The notes under the pieces are model-generated. The model did not search any database and had not been told where the DNA came from. It was given only the letters and a program-made list of their open reading frames with translations. The position numbers were made by a program, and so were the translations under genes. A stretch of 64,000 nt of DNA from positions 1,556,001 to 1,620,000 of the forward strand of contig JACEVL010000807.1 in assembly GCA_020284085.1 (NCBI GenBank), written 5' to 3'. Within the stretch, counting starts at the first letter, position 1. Every line of letters begins with the position of its first letter. Source of the stretch: Aporrectodea caliginosa. Taxonomy: Eukaryota > Annelida > Clitellata > Crassiclitellata > Lumbricidae. Positions 48,301-61,562 of this stretch are shown here, in pieces.

Positions 48301-51300
48301 TCAATATACAGAAGCTAGTCCGTAAGATAAAGCCGTGCAAGGAATAAAATTGATGAAAGTTATTACCTTTATTTACCTACCGGTAGTTATGCATGTTAAA
48401 ATATGATACATTTCCATTTGTATGGAGTGAATGTCACTGAATGTGTGAAACTTGTTGCTATTGTTTAGAAATAGTTTATTCTACTGTGGATTAGTTGCAG
48501 AAAGCAAATCCGGACTATGGTGCTGGTATTAACCCGATCAGCCGTCTCATTCAGATACAGCAGGCAAAGAAAGAGAAGGAACCGGTCTACTCACTGGTTG
48601 CAGACAAAGGTGCTCCCAAGTTCCACGAATTCGTCATGCAGGTGAGTTGTTGGTAGGCTGTGACATCTCATCTGAATTTGAATATTCATTAGGGGATTTT
48701 TATATAGCACCCCTTCAAGACAATCTACAATCTAAATTTTCTCTTATTTATATAAATGTTTTCAGGTTTACCACGGCACCTGGAAAGTTATGGAATTAGA
48801 CTTCATCAAATTTAAGTCCTGGAAAACCTGGAAAACAGGTGTTTTCCAAAAAAGTCCTGGAAAGTCATGGAATTTGAAAATAGCTAGGTTTTGGAAACAT
48901 GAAAATGGAAAAATCATTAATAGGCATAGTTCTAATTATTTTTTTAAATATCGATGCATATTACTTCGATAAAACAGTTGAAAGTAGGCACCTTTTTCGT
49001 CTAAAATAAGTCTTAAAAGTCATGAAAAAGGTCATGGAAAGTCATGGATTTTTGTTTTATTAACCTTGTGGCAACCCTGTGTTTTGCTATTACTTTACGA
49101 TGACAGTTAAAAGCCAATCTGTTATAAGACTGCAGAGGTCGTCATCGTGTGTAAATTTTTCAGGTGACGGTTGGTGAGAAGATCTGCTCTGGCTCCGGTC
49201 CAAATAAAAAGCTGGCCAAGCGGAACGCTGCAGAGCAGATGTTGCAGCTACTTGGCTACAGTCGACCTAGTCCTCAGCCGGCAAAACCTGCCATCAAGAT
49301 GGCAGAAGGCAATGTCGTGGTTGGCACGAGTGGTGACAAGAAGGTCACCTTCGTCGATCAAGATCAGGCGCAGGGTCAAGGTGGGAATCTGGCCTTATGT
49401 ATATTAGTCTTTATTATTATTATAATAATGTTTAATGAATGTTTAAACTGACACACACAGCATGTTTACAATTCACATTTTGAACGGATGATCGCAAGTT
49501 ATTACAGAAGTCGAATTTAACTGTTTGGCAGCCATGTAAGGCACCCATCACGTCCTACGGCTCATTTTGCCAACGCCATCTGGCGCATCAAAGGCAGAGT
49601 CGACCTTTGGGAGGGTAGCGGGAAGTGATCCTGTGCTGATCTTCTGCTCTTCGTGCCAGAGTTCGTTGTCTTACCAAGGCACGCATCTGTCGTCCTCATT
49701 TTACAGTCGCCCACCCCCCCGCCAGGGAGTTGAAGGCTGAGTCAACCTTATGGGGCTAGCAGGTATCGAACCCGCGTCCTTCTGATTTTCATGCCAGCAT
49801 GTTACCATTAAATCATCTCGCCAGCTCTTATTGGATGTTTTGTAATGATGCTCAAAACGGTATTTGTTGCAAATGCTTTCAGCATGCCAGGTGGTGCCAG
49901 GTGTGATCGTTGTTCCTGGTGGGAGTCAACTTTCGATCCTTGGGCAGAACGGATCATACCCGCGGGAGGGTCTGTCTTCTGGTCAGATGCGAATGGAATT
50001 CTCAAAAGAGACCACAGCTACCATTGTCAGCGAAGTACTAACGACAGGTGAGAAGTTTGGCACTGATCATTAGAATCGTTAAGGAGACTGGGACTGTAGA
50101 ATGTTATATTTCTGTCATCTGTATACATGTATTGTGACTTTGTGATTATGACTGTTTGATGTGTTTCGTCAGACTTGCTCCTTTCACTCTGCTTGCTTAT
50201 ATATTACTTTGCAAAGCAGTTTGACCTTAGCAGTACCATACATTACAACTGCATTTGATTTTGCCCTCCTTCCAAAGTTCAGAAGTGCACACACTAAGAC
50301 AGAACATTGATTGTGCTGAGCAGTTGCTAGTAAAGGACTTCAATTCCCTACTCAGTAACTGTTTCAGTGGAGGCTGAAACTCATATTCTCCGCGTTCAGG
50401 CCGAGGGCTCTAACCAATCAGCTACCATGCCCTATGGTGTGCCACTAAACCTATATAAGTGATTAACAGTACATATTACACAGGCTGCCAGGTGTTTGAT
50501 CCTTGAATCTGCCATTTTTTCCAAGCAATTGCTTGCCCTCGACATTTCTTTAATTCAAGAGATCACGTTTTACGATATGTCATGGATACTGCATAGTTCT
50601 ACTAGGGGAGCCTTGTCGAGTACTCGGTTGTAACAAAGTTATATAACAAGTTTGAGTTCTGAAGTTGATGGTGACAACTGACATCGCTAAAAGGAAGCCA
50701 AGAAATGGTTGCTGAGGACTTCTGGAAGGTAAATAATTATGGTAGTCTTCATTTAAAATGTAAGCATGGTTTTCTTGGCTGTTCAAGGTTCTTCGTCGAC
50801 TGCAGAGCAGATGATGAAATCTGGGGTGACAACGGCAGCTGGTCCATCTGAGGTCAACTCAATGATCGCTCAGTCACCTATCAGACCAAAAGCTCAACTA
50901 ATGTACTTGGCTGGAATTCTCGGGTTCCAGGTTCAGTTCACCAACTTCCCAAAGGTGGCTATTTAAAGCAATATTTTCTCATGAATCGGCTTCTGACATA
51001 CTTGGAGAATTGCTTTTGATTCTTTAAATAGACTTTTTCTAGTTATGTTTTTAGGGAGGGATTTTTTAAGTAGTGGTGGATATTGAGTTCCGGAGGAGAA
51101 TTAAATGTTTTGCTTTTTGTTTTATTGTCTGAACATTGCATCTGGGCGAGGTTTTTCAGAAGTGCTGCAACCATTACTTATGTTAGCTCAAATTAGTGAG
51201 TAAGCTATGCATTTGATTATATGTCCACTTGCTGAAAGAGGAATTGTAGGTGTGGATGGGTCACAGACAGTTGAAGCAAGATATGCATATAGGTATTAAC

Positions 51301-53233
51301 CACTTGACAAATATGTCTTGCAAGATATTGTTAATGAGTAATGTGGAAAAGGAGACTATTCCAGATGGGTGATGCAGAATTGCTGACTCCATGGACAGAT
51401 GAATGGCTAGAGAAGATTTTTGTTTGGAAATCTATCGTGTATAAATTGAAAATTTAACTTAAGTGCTCCTATGACTTGTAAACCTAAGTTTGAAAGCTAA
51501 ACCTAAGTGCTCGTATAACTTTTATTCAGGGTGGAAACAAGGTGGAATATTTGTCGCTTGTTACGCTGTCGACGAACCCTCCCCAGCACAGCCATGGCTC
51601 CGGCCTCACAATAGACGCTGCCAACGACAGTGCTGCACTTGAGGCGCTTAAGACTCTCGCTGAACTTGGCCTGGATGGAATGGGCTGCAGCAGCAACAGC
51701 AGCAGCATCCCTGGAGAAAGTGGTGATGGACCACGACGAACTGTAAACAGGTAATCAATGTTTAACATTGTTCAACAGGTAATATTTTACAGGTTATATG
51801 GTGTATAGAACCCTTCGGGTTTCCCTGATGTACTGAATTTTGACTGGATAACTTTCTCCACTCTTGGTAATGGCACTTTAGAAGTTTTGTCTTCAGTTGT
51901 CAGTGAGCCAAAGATTGGCCGCATCATGGACAATTTTGTTCCATCGGATTCTGTTTGTTTTTTACCATCATAACTGATGAAATGATAATTCAATCCTCAG
52001 CCTTGTGTTATCAGTCCATGTCATTTTTTTATCAGTCCGTGTCACTTTATCAGTCCATGTCATTTTATGTGTCAGTGTCATTTTATCAGTCCATGCCACT
52101 TTATCAGTCCGTGTCATTTTATGTGTCAGTGTCATTTTATCAGTCCATGCCACTTTATCAGTCCGTGTCATTTTATAAGTCCATGTCATTTTATCAGTTT
52201 ATGTCATTTTATCAGTCCATGTCATTTTATCAATTTATGTCATTTTATCAGTCCATGTCATTTTAGGTCTGCAATTGATCCTAGAACTGGGCCTTGGAAA
52301 ATCTTCATGCATTCTCCGCTCTCCTGTGGCACATGCCTGAATTATGAAAGTTTCCTATGTTTGATCAATCTGAGATGACTCCTTTCTACTTCAGCAGTGT
52401 CAAAACCCTATGAGTTGAGAACAGTCTCCAACAACCACTGTTTTCAGTCCATGTCATTTTATCAGTCGATGTCATTTTATCAGTCCATGTTATTTTATCA
52501 GTCCATGTCATTTTTATCAGTCCATGTCATTTTATCATGTAATTTTAAGTCTGCCTTGAGCTCTTGATCCATGAACTGCATGTCTTGGAAAATCTTTGTG
52601 ATGCATTCTCCTCTTTTCTGTGGCACTTGCCTGAATTATGAAAGTTTGAGCAATCTGAGCCAACTCCTTTCTTCTTCAGCAGTCTCCAAAACCCTTTGAG
52701 TAGAGAACAGTCTCCAGCAACCACTTATTTCTTCTTCCTCACAGTCCATGATACCCCAAGAATCTGCCACATATACTTCATTTCAAATGTATTAATTCTT
52801 CATTCCTCATCCTTTATGTTGAACCAGCTCTCAAATCAAATCAAATCAAATAGTTCTTTATTGTCTCTCGATGCAACTCTTAAACAAGCATGATACAGAT
52901 AACATGAAAAGATGCTATCTGTATGCTTGTTTAAGAGTTGCATTGAGAGACAACTCTTAATCAAGCATACAGTTAACATGAAAAGCAGTAATTGGATAAA
53001 TTAGTTAGGTAAATTAGCACAGGTTCAGTGAATATAATAGGATGAGAAACGTTTAGGAGATCCAAAAGGATCATGGAGTAATTAGAGTGTTAATCCTGTC
53101 AGATAAGAACTGTAAGAAGCTAATGATATGCAATTCTGCGTTTGTTACCAGCGGAACGAGCAAGCCAGAAGAACCGGAGAAGCCGTCATTCTCGACTGGA
53201 ACTGGCATCTCTAGTAACATTCTCTCAGAATAG
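42355..53233 (+). CDS. STAU: Staufen, double-stranded RNA-binding protein
   Basis: Staufen binds structured RNA to direct mRNA transport, localised translation and STAU-mediated decay in the cytoplasm. Thirteen exons join in phase: 42355-42427, 42941-43314, 44166-44367, 44925-45075, 45687-45895, 46577-46662, 47349-47573, 48501-48641, 49164-49380, 49883-50047, 50788-50954, 51530-51750 and 53152-53233. They give 770 residues. Five dsRNA-binding domains are recognisable: dsRBD1 about 136-200 ([21 protein letters not shown]), an extended dsRBD2 about 225-318 ([27 protein letters not shown]), dsRBD3 about 347-413 ([20 protein letters not shown]), dsRBD4 about 451-519 ([33 protein letters not shown]) and the C-terminal dimerisation-type dsRBD5 about 647-717 ([17 protein letters not shown]). 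All five being present resembles the fly protein and vertebrate STAU2. The ATG at 42355 is the first in its exon; a short poly-Q follows at 43008. Confidence 0.93.
47720..47955. repeat. Tandem duplication in Staufen intron 7
   Basis: Two blocks of about 115 bp share GGAATTTGTGCAAGTAGTTT and AATAAATCATTTATTAAAGC, at about 47723-47840 and 47845-47955, with a few differences. Confidence 0.8.
48763..49079. mobile_element. MITE copy in Staufen intron 8, CAGGGTTGCC family
   Basis: The right end GGCAACCCTG is intact; the left end CAGGTTTACC is diverged. A 6-bp repeat TGTTTT abuts both ends (48757-48762 and 49080-49085). The interior is full of CCTGGAAAGTCATGGAATTT-like words shared with the copy at 54512-54854. 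Confidence 0.75.
49545..49830 (-). repeat. tRNA-derived SINE, reverse orientation, Staufen intron 9
   Basis: Read on the - strand, GAGCTGGCGAGATGATTTAA (A-box region) precedes GCGGGTTCGATACC (B box) by a tRNA-like distance. The 3' body extends to about 49545 and includes a GCCATCTGGCGCATC block. Confidence 0.6.
52010..52545. repeat. 18-bp satellite in Staufen intron 12
   Basis: Units of ATCAGTCCATGTCATTTT, with CCGTGTCACT variants, repeat through about 52010-52265. They resume at about 52445-52540 after a spacer. The spacer's 'ctgcaattgatcc' and 'tggcacatgcctgaattatg' words recur after the second block, so a larger unit of about 350 bp was duplicated. Confidence 0.85.
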
Positions 53234-54511
53234 ATCTAAGACAAGATATGGTGTCAACCCGATAGAGTCTTCGCGATGATACTGCATCAGCCATGTAAAA
53301 CTTATTAACCCTAGTAACCCTATTAAATTTTAGAAGTCAAATTAGAAGTAACTTGTTTGATGTTGCCTGTGAAGAAAATAGTATATCTGTTTTTGGTTTT
53401 ACTTGACAAAACATTTGGTTTGGTTTTTGCCATTTTTAAATGTGCTGTGCGTAAGAATTTAATTTCTCTTAAACCATGTCTCGTATGTTTGAAGTTTATC
53501 CATCCCCTCAAAGGAACCTTACACAATTATTTTAATAGTTTTTTAAATTTACCTTGTTTTGGATTATTTGTTAGAGCTGGGTTAGTATGACCTGTCTGTT
53601 GGCTGATATTCTGCTGTTAATATTTCTTTATCGTTATAAAGGAAGGTGAAAGATAGGGTTGGAAAAGTTGTTTAAGTTTTATTGCACAGAAACAATCTCG
53701 AGTCTAAATTTTAATCAGTTTTATATGTTATAAATTTGTTACGAATTTGACAGAGAAAATGTTAGAAATTAATTTTAAGCTACAATTTTACCACTTGATG
53801 TAAGTTTTAATTTTTTTATTTGAAATTTCAGATTTTGTTGCAAAATTGAAGAGTTTTTTTCTGTGTATATGAACTTGGTGGCACTGTCACATTGCTGACT
53901 TGTGGACACCATATGCTGTGGAACTTGGCTGTGTTTTAATTTTTACTGGGTATATCGTTCTCATTATGTACAGAAATAGCTTATCATTTGTGAGCTGTTA
54001 ATGGGTGTCTCCATACAATGAAACCTTGTTATAGTGTACAATTGGAAGCCATAGCAGGGACAGTGCTATGAGGTCTTCAGTTTAACACTTTAACGACGAG
54101 AGTGTACTAAAAGTGACTGAGAAACCAATACAGCTTATCGCTAAAGTGTTAAAGACCTGCACAAATGTGCTTGTAAAGATGGGGTTTCATAGCCCACTCA
54201 TGCAGTGTTGTAGCATACTATAGCATGGTTTTGCTGTATTGGAAACCGTCATGAATAATATTTATGCGCCGATTTTGTGACTCAAGAAACACTGAAAATG
54301 AAACGATCTGGTGTTCTCTGTATACTATCTCGACCACTGGCAACCGGTACTGTTGGCATTCTCATGCCATTCTAGTGCCAACTGAACCGCGTACACGTAC
54401 TTGCCACTATTTAATGTTCTGAAGTCCAACACTCTGCACTTTGTCCACATGTTTTCTTGCTTCTGATATCAAGGATTACCTGAGACTGTGTTGTTTTAAC
54501 TTTGTGCTGCA

Positions 54512-54854
54512 CAGGGTTGCCGCAGATCCTGGAAAGTCGTGGAATTAGACTTTAAAAGATTTAAGGCTTGGAAAACCTATAAATACAGGTGTTTTCCAAG
54601 AAAAATCCTGGAAAGTCATGGAATTTGAAAATAGTGGATTTTTCGCTAGGTCATGGAAAGTCATGGCAATGAAAAAATCATTTACATAAATTGTTAGACT
54701 TATTTTGTAATCATTTTTTAATTTTGATAAAATATTACATCGATAAAACAAATAGAATGTAGGTCCTTTTTCGTCTAGAATACGTCTTAAAAGTCATGGA
54801 AAAAGGTCATGGAAAGTCATGGAGTTTTGTTTTATTAACCTTGTGGCAACCCTG
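54512..54854. mobile_element. MITE copy, CAGGGTTGCC family
   Basis: The ends CAGGGTTGCC and GGCAACCCTG are a perfect 10-bp inverted pair. GCTGCA directly abuts each end (54506-54511 and 54855-54860). The interior of GGAAAGTCATGG-type words matches the copy in Staufen intron 8. Confidence 0.85.
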
Positions 54855-56274
54855 GCTGCAGAAATGTGATCAGTTTGACATGTGCAAATCGAATTGACGT
54901 CATTCAAATTTGCTTGCTAATTGTTGCTATTTTGAACACACGTTATGAGGAGTACACAGCAGCCAGGGTACTCCTTATTTCGTGTGTTCCTCGTATAAAC
55001 AGTTTAATATAATCAGACTTTTGTATGTTATTAAGATGCTTTGAGAAAGAATGGCGGTGGCACTCCATAATACGCTTTGTATCCATATTATTGTTATCAG
55101 TGCTGTTTAACCGTTTTTCATACTGTTGTGAGAAATGTTTTCAAGTTAGAAGAAGCTGGAGAAGAAGCATTGCAAGCTTTTTCACAATTCATCCCTTAAG
55201 GTCACAGTTGAGGGTGGGAAAGTTAATGTATTGTCATTAAAATTAATGTTTGTTTGAGGTTGGAATGGCTCTTGAGATATGTTCCGTGTTCAAGAGCTAT
55301 CCTGTAGATTTTGTCACGTAGAGCTAGCTTTTCTGTCACTGATTTTCTACTTGTGTCTTGACAGTTTCTTCAGACTTCAGTTTGACCTGGATTTGTTGGC
55401 AAGCTGTTTTTGTCATTCATGATTTTAGCTCAGAGTCCTCTAGATATGAAGAAATTCTTGTGTATTTGCAGTTGTTACGTATAAAAATAGAAGTGTGGAA
55501 TATGGACTCATGGAATTTATAGCTTTAGGTGGTGGTATGTCAGAGTTGATGTTTTCATTGGAGCCCAGTTAACTCACTGATGAGTGCTTATCTGCATAAT
55601 ATGATCCACTGAGTTCATGCGGACTGAAATTTCGAGTACTTTTGTTCTGGAGAAACTGCAAATAGTGTAATAGTATGTACGCTTCATGTAAAACAGAGTA
55701 CGTGTTTTGTAAAGAATGAGTATTTGTGATAGTTTGGTAAAACAATCAGCCAGATATAACGGTAGTTTCACTCCAGTGACATACTATACAACAGTAACTG
55801 AATACAGCGTTTATCCAGTGACTTCTTTAGAACGAAAGTCTGCAATGATGGGACTATGCAACTAAAAAACTGCAGCAAGGTCATTGAGTCTGAAGTCTGA
55901 ACCCACAGGTCATTGCTCAGGATTGCCTAGAGGAAATTAGAAAGATTTTCATCAGAGGCATGCTTTGTGAGAGCTTTTGCAATGCTTGATCTAGACTTGG
56001 ACTTTCAAGTAGAGTGGAACATAATATGGTGTTCCATGTCACACGTTATCCCATTATAACATATTATATGTGTCATGTAACATGAATGTTATTGTCGGCT
56101 CTTTGTTAGTGTTTAGTTAACTATGCTATCTGATGGGTTTTGTTTGCTTCTGCTTAACTTTGAATAGATCTGCAGAAGGATTGGACAATGGAGTTTAGGG
56201 TCAGCAACATATCTACAATTGATCTTGCACCTTGCATCGTGTAATTACGGCAAACTCTTTGAGGTGATGAAGGA

Positions 56275-56460
56275 ATTGGGCAGGGGAGCCGATTGGGTAG
56301 AGTGCTCGGCCGGTAACACAGAGTATGGGTTCGAGCCTCTGCTCAGGTGGTCACTGTGTAAGGACCTTGAGCAAGTCCTCCACACTCGGTTGCTCAGTTC
56401 TTTTGTACGGTTGTGTGTAGCCTACATGTCTGAGCTTTGAGAGGAGGACAATGTCGAAGA
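56275..56460 (+). repeat. tRNA-derived SINE
   Basis: A-box-like GCCGATTGGGTAGAGTGCTC and B-box-like TGGGTTCGAGCCTC lie about 30 bp apart. A body with GGACCTTGAGCAAGTCCTCC follows. The acceptor stem does not pair, so it is not an intact tRNA. Confidence 0.65.
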
Positions 56461-56794
56461 CTGTTGCATTGGTAGGGAAATATGTGGTGCACGGGAATGA
56501 GTTGAATACATCAAGTGAATGGGACCAAGTTCAGTTCAACCATGTGGTGCATAAATATGAGTTTAATACAACATTTAGTGAATGGGAATGTAGAGTACAA
56601 CACGTGCTTCTGAACACATCATGAGTGGGCATTGTGTATGCGTGTGTTATACATAATCTAAGCTTCCACCCCTTCAAGTGTGCATTTCTGAACTTCATTA
56701 TGTGTAGTTGAAACTGTAGAAGTTCCCAAGTGCAGTGTTATGACTACAGTAAATTGTAGCGGTCACTACCTATTTTGAGGTAAACTGGCAGGAT

Positions 56795-57145
56795 CCTAGT
56801 GGCCGACATCGCCGCGCTACGCCCCGGGTTCGCTTCCCGGTCGGGTCGGTTTATCCTCGGATCTTTACTGCGGGTGGCTCGGTCGCATTATAAACGTGGA
56901 GTACAATACAACACACAACACAACACAATATACTGGGGCGCGGTGGTATAGGGGTATGTTCGGTGCCTTGCAGCCGTAGGGTTGCGGGCGAATCCACCTA
57001 GAATTTCTGGGCAAGTCCTTCACTGCAACTGCTCATGTTGCGTGAAACTCCGATTCAGTGTTCGCGCAGTAGTCGGGAGCGCCTCTGAATGGGAAATTGG
57101 TTGGGGCGCAGTCACTACTTGTTCAAAGGTAATACAATACAATAA
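56795..57145 (+). repeat. Two tRNA-derived SINEs in tandem
   Basis: The first (about 56795-56925) has a perfect T arm, CCGGGTTCGCTTCCCGG, and ends in an ACAACACAAC tail. The second (about 56938-57142) has GGGCGCGGTGGTATAGGGGT and GTTGCGGGCGAATCC, a body with GGGAGCGCCTCTGAA, and an AATACAATAC tail. Confidence 0.65.
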
Positions 57146-58649
57146 TTGTCCTACAGAAATAAACGAGAAAGATGCAAGCGAAAACTATAGTTGAACTTTC
57201 TCCAGCAATTTTCTCATATATATTTGCACATTGTTTACAGGATTTGTACGCATGCATGCCTATATTAATAATATCCGTGTTTATTCAGTTATGATTTATC
57301 TGTATATGTATGTTCTGTAGAATCATTTCTATTTTGAAGTCAATCTGAATTCAGTTGACGTTCTATGTTATTTATGTCTGGGGTCTTGCTCTACTCATCT
57401 GTGCTGTTGGATACATCGGTGTAAGAGTGACATTATAACTTCCAGCTCTTAATGATTGGGAGAAATTATTTGTTCATAGTCAATAAATTTGTTAACATTT
57501 GGCTTTCATATGCTTGGAATATATTATTTGCTATGATGTGCTTGGGCCAAGATGTTTATGTCAACTTGTTATGTGGTGTTTCTCAAGGCAAACAAGGAAA
57601 TGTTCAAACTTCCTGTGTAGAGAAACCAAGCATGTTGTGATTTAGAACCACCTTATCAGCTGTTTTTATATCGTCGTACAGCATGATTGTTTAGTGAGAT
57701 GGGTTCTACCGCTTACAGTTGTGTAATAACTGTTCTTCTGTAAGTTTGACGATGATTGGTTCACAAGTGAAAATAAGTTCAGGCTGATATCATTGCAATT
57801 GTTTTGAAATCTCTCATGTTGATGAAACATGAAGCCACATTTATTTCCGTTTTCTTAGTATCCTTCTCTCCCTTTGGATTAACTTCAGTATATGAAGTAA
57901 TTGAGCAACCAGAGAAAATAATCCATGCGCAGTATATAATTGTGAACTGTCACCAAGTGTGATAGCTCACTACACCACAAGTCCTGTCTCAACCACGAAC
58001 TGAGAGCGACTAAATTTAATAACATATGAGATTCTTTATATACATGTAAATAAAACATACATAAACCATTTGTATCATTCTGATTGGTTCTAACAAACTA
58101 CTCTAAATATAGCATCCTATCGTAGTATAGTGTCCGTTCCCGGGGTAGTTCAATATGATTTACATTAAAACAGACAACTCCTTAAAATGTAAGACGGTAA
58201 GTACATATCAAGGTACATATGACAATAATCGTAAATCCGCAAAATGACGTGGTGCCATACCGAAAATCTGCATCGGGAAGACTGGCTTATTCACTGGTGC
58301 TATATCAAGGTTGCAAGAGCCAGGGTGTTTGGTCAGTTTTGGTGAATGCCATTCGTTCAACGTCCAGTTCAGTTGAACGAATGAATGGCCGCTACTGCCC
58401 AGCATTGTGCGTATGCATCTGTTGGACCTATGATCTGAAATGACCTTCCTTCTACGATTCATTCCGCGATCTTAACTGGGGTATTGCTATCTATTCCTGT
58501 TGTCTTAACATGTTTCTTTTTCCATAAGGCTCTTTGCACTGGGAGCTACTCTGATTGGGTATTACTGTGAGATGTGCTTTATAAATCTGTAAATACAACA
58601 CAATTCAGTGACAGACTTTCAGAAACACGTTATTTAACAACGGTCTCTT

Positions 58650-59065
58650 AGTAGAGTCCATTGTTTACACGTTTTTACAAGGTTACAAGGTTTACAATGG
58701 AATTTTGTACAGAGGCCCTTCAAAGCAAATGAACACTGATGTCATTTTCATCATCAGCTCTGCAGTTGACAAGGAACAGTAAAAAACAGCAAATTTTAAA
58801 ATAAACATGAACATCAAATTTTAAAATAAAAGCAACATCTATCCATCGCTGTTTACCTACCAAACGTCCTAAGATGACCATTTCTTGGATCTTCTATCGA
58901 AATGTCCATGGTCACATAACTTTGTATGACACACATAACACTGTATGACTAGTAGTACTATTCGTGTACATGGTTTACATGTTTACAGGATTTTACAATG
59001 TTACAAGGTTTACAATGGAATTTTGTACAGTGGCCCTACATGGTAAATGCAAACTAATGTCAAGA
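58650..59065. repeat. Diverged local duplication
   Basis: The segment TTACAAGGTTTACAATGGAA, followed by TTTTGTACAG and GGCCCT, occurs at about 58680-58722 and again at about 58992-59036, with flanking similarity. The copies differ at several sites. Confidence 0.7.
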
Positions 59066-59524
59066 GATTATCACATAACCACAAGACTTGAAGTACTGAT
59101 AGACGTCACTGCTATTCTCATATGGATTTTTTAACTGACTAGACACTACAAGTATAATCCCTGTGACTAGTAATTTGTCTTCCGAATGAGCTGATGAATG
59201 TGCTTGCTTTCGTCTCAAAGAATGAGATGGATGATGATGCTTGCTGTTCTGCGGCTAGTTTCCTAATGTCAGTACTGAAACAATATAAATTGTTTAAAAA
59301 TTGAAGGTCTTTGTGTCTTTTGATGTTACAAGTTACAAATTGTGTATTGGTAGAAGCTGTAGCTGGTCTTAGCCACATGCCATTCAGTTGAGTCAATGGA
59401 CTGCAGGCTTTTTCTTTCAAAGTTGATCTGTTTTGGCTTGATAGTCAACAAATTTCTCAGTTGCTAACTAGAAGTCTTTGTTTAATTCTTTATATGTGAC
59501 GTGATTGTATTGTATTGTATTGTA

Positions 59525-59800
59525 TCTGATCATTTAAAAGCGCTTTTCACAGCATAAGCTTTTCAGAAGCTCTCCCACTGCGAGGTACTCTGAGAGAAAA
59601 GGAAGGTTTTAAGGTGAGAGAAAGAGGTAGAGATGCTACCAGAGAGGATTGTAGAGCGTAGAGAAGGAGGAAGTCCATTCCATAGGGAGGGACCTATGCA
59701 GGCAAAGGATCTGTATTGAGCCATTGTAGTCCTAATCCTAATACGGGGAACGAAAAGGTCAAGCTGGTCAGAGGATCTGAGAGGACGCAATGACGTGGCA
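59525..59800 (-). mobile_element. LINE ORF2 tail and 3' UTR
   Basis: The - strand frame reads LRSSDQLDLFVPRIRIRTT, then YRSFACIGPSLWNGLPPSLR and HLKTFLFSQ, ending near 59566. This is the C-terminus of a CR1/L2/Jockey-like ORF2 in one open frame of 75 residues. The 3' UTR ends in a (TGTAT)n-like tail at about 59505-59525. Confidence 0.8.
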
Positions 59801-61562
59801 GAGATGGGACGGAGAATTTTAAGGTGATTATTCCCAATTTGAGACTAAATAAGGAAAAGAAAAACTGGAGAAACTGAACATCCGCCTATCAGTTGATTGT
59901 ACTGAATATCTGTTAACATTTGTGCCAACTTTCTTGAATGACGTAATTATATTGTTTCTAAGGTATAATATTCCTTTAAATGATCATATTCATTGCAGCT
60001 GCTGGCTGCATTGACAAGTTTCAGCAACACTGTACAGTTGTAGGATCACATTTGTACATCTTTGTATGTATGGTTGTATCCATGTATGTTTGCTTGTCCA
60101 TGTGTGTAACTGTGTATGTTATATGCAGACACGCACAGACGTACGCTTGTGTGCTCGCACACTGCTGTTGAAAGTAACTTAGAAGGTGCTGTATTAAATG
60201 TTTAGATATATATACTAAGATTTGATACATACATATATATACTATTGTGTCTTCTTTTAAATCTTAAATGATGTAACTTAGTGATCAAACCAAAAATGAA
60301 GTGTTCTGTTAAACGTTAATGTGTTTTCGTTAATAAGCAAATCACAAGGAAATGGCTCTTGTTAACTTAAACGCCATCTGCCCCTCCTCCAGGACATTAA
60401 GTTTGGGTCTACACTTCAGACAACAATAATAATAATAACAAGACGATTTTTATAGCGCCATGTGTATTTTGTGATCACTCCCAAGATTTCGCAACTAGGC
60501 TCATGGAACAGACTGGGCGTTCTTAGTTGTTATTGTTCAACAGAAGCTGTTGCTGTTGTTGTTGTTGCTATTACTTGCGAACTGTATGGATATGAAGGGC
60601 ACTTTGGGACGCATAAAGATTTGCTCTAACATCGCTGAGGATGTCGATGGGTTAACGCTGCTGATAGCATTACGCTACAGTTGTCCCCCCACCACTGCCA
60701 TTTGTATGCAGACAGCATGTACGCAGACATGGGTATCAGAGCGTGTAATTGGTCATAGACGACTGCAGACGTCAGTCCTTGGCAAAGTATGACCGCTCCT
60801 CCAGTCGCTGTGCGAATGAAGGGCTCCCCTTTCAACGACAACGGAATAATTTCTTTATGTCCTGCCAAATCGGTTCCGGGTTAGTTTACAACAGTTACAT
60901 GGGCGCCCGTAGATATTTTTGCAGTAGGGGCAAAACGCAATGGTCACAGCAAAAAATTTATAGCTTGAAAAATGCAAAACAGGAAATAAGAGCATGGATA
61001 TTTTCACAGAGATATTTAAATGTAAAATTTAAAACAATATCCAAATTAATTTTCTTTGGATATTGTTTTAAATTAGTGCTTCAGTGCGAAGAAATTTGTT
61101 AAACACCATAAAGTAGTAGTTAAAAATGGATGTCAATTTTCCAGGTGGGTGGAAAGTGCCCCCTCTTACCCCTATGTGCAGGCGCCCATGAACAGTTATG
61201 AAAAATTGTGACTCCGATGGATTGGTAATGAGGAAAAATGCCACATGGTCGAATGCCACACAGTGGCACACACATTGCTGCATGAAAGATACGAAGATAC
61301 TATAGAGACAAAGGAAGACGACGATTGTTCTGGATAGACACTTTGGTGAAAAACAACTGGAATTCGACTAACATGTGAACAGCTGTAAATTTTACAAATG
61401 GTCGAAAAGAAGGGAACTCGTTTATTCGAACCCATCGCCGTAAAATGACTTGCTTCGGGAACTGATGATGATGATGATTGTGATCATAGTGACAGGTTTT
61501 ACGAGACTTGACGACCGCAGATGACGAGTAAGAAGCCTGATAGCGTTCGACACGAAATGCCT

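Noticed and set aside
51955..52378. Ser/Gln/Tyr-rich frames in Staufen intron 12
   Set aside because: They follow the 18-bp satellite exactly and have no homology to Staufen.
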